Assembly: GCA_028023455.1 (NCBI GenBank)
Contig: JAQFVV010000012.1
Span: forward strand, 15,950,364 to 16,014,363
DNA from: Epiperipatus broadwayi
Taxonomy: Eukaryota > Onychophora > Udeonychophora > Euonychophora > Peripatidae
Length of the DNA stretch: 64,000 nucleotides
Reading direction: 5' to 3'
The position numbers and the translations under genes were made by a program. Below are positions 61,512-64,000 of this stretch, piece after piece; position 1 is the stretch's first letter, and each line of letters opens with the position of its first letter. The notes below the pieces were generated by a model. The model was not told the DNA's origin. It saw only the letters and a program-made list of their open reading frames with translations, and did not search any database.

Positions 61512-64000
61512 GATAAATTAAATAGTAAAAAAAAATGTATTGGACTGTTTATTTAGAACTCCATTTCTTTTATATTTTACTAAAATGACATTTATTAATG
61601 CTTATTCATTGATTATTTCCAAAATAATACATTTTTAAGATTCTCTTTTTTTTTGCCAATTGCAAAATTATCAATGCTAGAGCTGATTTCTTGGTCAATC
61701 CAGGCAATTATCATCAGGTAAAAGTATATAATTCAGATATGGTTGGCTTTCTCCCTTCTGCAGTTGGTTTCACTATTGAACTGAAAAGCAGCTACTTTCT
61801 CACATTCTTACATCCTCATGGCATTCTCTGTATAATTCTACTAGCCATCTCTGCAGCTAGCTTTACTATTGCCATTCTCTGCTACAGTTACAAACTCTTC
61901 ACAAAATATTTTAGCCAACTTTACAGCTAGCTCTTCTGCTAACCGCTTTCCAAAAATATTAAAGCCAAACTGACTGATATTTTTTATCAGTCCTTTTTAT
62001 AATCTTGGTTGGGTCAGGTGATAAAAACATAGTGACTGTTTTTAATTAACTTAGGCCTTTGGAATTTGGACCAAAGGCATGATCTATATACATGTTTTTA
62101 CTTTGATACCAATTAATTAAAAAATTTCAAAAAGACATTTTTATAATTATCAAAAAACATGTTTATTTTTAAATTTTCAAAATCAGAATAAAAATATTAA
62201 TTTTTATTTATCAGATCTTTTTTAAATATTTAATTTTATATTATTTTAAATCTAGAGTTATTTAATCCTTTATTTATTATTTTTATTTCAGTGAATGTAG
62301 AAAATGTCTACTACAATTTTTGTGTGTTTATTTCTATTTTCTTTTACCTTATATATGTGCGCACACTATATTATTGTGTGCTATGTAACCTGACTGGTTA
62401 CAATATATATTATCTTTTTCTTTCTTACTATTTCTACATTTTCAAAAATTAATCCTGTCATTTATTATAATGAAAACAAATTTTTAAAAAATGCTAGAAC
62501 CATTTCAGAAACAATTTCTATTTTTTATTACATACTGAAATGGATATTTCATGTAGTTAGCAAGGGGGTGGGACATTTCATGTAAAATTAAAACTCTTGA
62601 GATAGTAAGGCTATCTAAATGTTCTATAATTTTATGTTAGAATTAAATTTCATACATAAATAATAGATATAATTTTTTTTTTTTTTTATAATAAAGGCTT
62701 TTATTTGCTTTGGATTACAAACACACTGTTATGTATTGGCTGTATGTTCAAATATGTACAAACAAAATGGTTAATTGAAATATATATATAGGTGTATAAA
62801 ATCTAGCTTTTTAAAGATTAGTAAACTTAAATAATAAACAAAAAAGTAAAATGAGATCAGAAAAGATTATTTTCTAAGTACAGCGAAATCTCTAGAGATT
62901 TTATATTCTTTCATAATATGTATTGTAATGGTAGTGAGATGTGTTATAAAACTACATATATCTGTGTTGTTTTATAATTCTAAAAATACATAATCAAATT
63001 TATTAAGAAAGAAAGACTAGTTAAAGAAATAATTATTTCAGAAGTAGATTTTTAAAATGCAATTTTGTAGAATAAAAAGATTGCATTATATTGTTTGTTC
63101 TTTTAAAAATAAAGTTTCAGTATAGAGAGCAGGTGGAGAATACATCTAAAATAAAGAGATTTAAAACTAATTCTCTCCTCTTTATAAATTAAGAAAGTAA
63201 AATATATAAAAATAAGTAAATATGAAATCAGAATAAAATTAGTTTGTAAAAGAAAACTTTCAAAAACATAATTAGTTTAAAAGATTACTGATTGAATTAA
63301 ATAAAAAAACAAAAACATTAAACTGTCTCATAAAAGCGATAATAGATTAATTTAGGAAAACATTAGATAACATGCAATGTAAAAATCAATTATGAAATGT
63401 AAAAATTAATTAAGAAAAAACAGATTTAAGTTATGATCAAAATTAAAAATAAGGGGGAAAAAACAAAGAGAGGGTATAAAACTCACAACTGTCTATTGTT
63501 AGATTATTCCGCTCTTGAGTCTGTGAATCATTCCGGTCTTCATTTTGTGATTGATTCATTGTTATTTATTGCTCCAGAGATTCAGAAACCTAAGGACACA
63601 TAGAAACATTCATTACTGCTACAGAAAATATTGCAGAAGCCGCAGATCTAGCAACATGCATTGCTACACAACTTTAGAAGTATTCGACTGGGCTTTAGGC
63701 CCTCCTGCAAATCAACCCTCGCTGGAAACTGATGTCAAAATGGTGAAAGTTCCCCACTGTGAGACCAAGAATGGAAAATGAGTCCTGAAACCATTGATGG
63801 AGACCCAAAAGCCAAACAGTTGGAAAGTAACATTAAAACCAAATGAATTGTCATCTAATATCACATGACCATCATCTCTTGTCATCTAATATCATGAAAA
63901 CCTGGATAATATATTTTTCCATAATAATTGTTTATAGGCACTTTATTTTTTAAATGAAACGAACTTTAACAAAGGCTATGATGAAATTCAGCCTGATTAT
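61512..64000. other. Anonymous sequence to window end
   Basis: No recognisable gene, and no last MRPL46 exon found. A plus-strand open stretch at 61691-61930 (79 codons, hydrophobic C-terminal half such as CIILLAISAASFTIAILCYS) lacks splice signals and resembles nothing I know. The last 500 bp (63490-64000) is richer in G+C and includes a 76-codon frame (63551-63781), also unidentified; it could be the edge of another mobile element. Confidence 0.35.

Noticed and set aside
61691-61930. 79-codon ORF with a hydrophobic C-terminal half as a small membrane protein
   Set aside because: No splice signals, no family resemblance, and no upstream promoter or signal that could be supported.
1-64000. 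CRISPR arrays, bacterial operons, prophage
   Set aside because: No direct-repeat/spacer pattern, no dense long ORFs and no ribosome binding sites. Spliced MRPL46 and LINE/gypsy content show an animal nuclear genome.

Overview
This is an A+T-rich window of a metazoan nuclear genome, probably an invertebrate; the lineage cannot be fixed from the sequence. There are no dense ORFs, operons or bacterial signals. The only host gene I can support is MRPL46 (mitochondrial large-ribosomal-subunit protein mL46) on the + strand. Three internal exons are visible: 18703-18824, 26214-26353 and 50221-50355. They are separated by introns of 7,389 and 23,867 bp, with AG/GT borders and matching phases (1, then 0). 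The first exon(s) and the last exon were not found and may lie outside the window.

Nearly everything else is transposable-element sequence or unassigned A+T-rich DNA. 0-12.6 kb: a 3' fragment of a non-LTR retrotransposon (2.66-2.94 kb, minus strand) and a near full-length but decayed copy of the same LINE (minus, about 4.06-11.6 kb). That copy is split by a 2,570-bp element (5741-8310) with TG...CA inverted termini and a 4-bp target-site duplication, CTAT. Then comes a palindromic repeat cluster (11.87-12.57 kb). 12.6-26 kb: mostly anonymous intronic or upstream sequence with several imperfect palindromes (13.2, 21.2-21.9, 22.1-22.6 kb), a divergent tandem repeat (22.85-23.3 kb) and a third LINE 3' end (24.2 kb).

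26-50 kb is the giant MRPL46 intron. It holds a degenerate Ty3/gypsy pol (27.8-30.1 kb: RT with YMDD, RNase H, integrase), a possible LTR (31.3 kb), a gag zinc-knuckle fragment (32.4 kb), a group of palindromes (33.6-37.1 kb), a tandem array with a period near 117 bp (34.26-34.82 kb), and a second long LINE copy (+ strand, about 42.6-47.67 kb) with a duplicated 5' promoter-like unit. The LINE ORF1 combines PHD-finger residues, a coiled coil and a GDSL/SGNH esterase-like domain. ORF2 is an AP-endonuclease plus reverse transcriptase with a C-terminal cysteine/histidine motif.

50-64 kb: just after MRPL46 exon 3 lies a 9.5-kb inverted-repeat (foldback) structure, 50464-59950, with arms of about 2.25 kb and TA at both borders. 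Its left arm carries a 2,173-bp insertion (51749-53921) that the right arm lacks, so the right arm is an empty-site control. Next comes a 934-bp pogo/Tigger-like non-autonomous element (60576-61509), then anonymous sequence to the end.

The layout is one conserved nuclear gene for a mitochondrial protein whose introns are swollen by nested mobile elements. I see no tRNA, rRNA, CRISPR or intact mobile-element ORF set.
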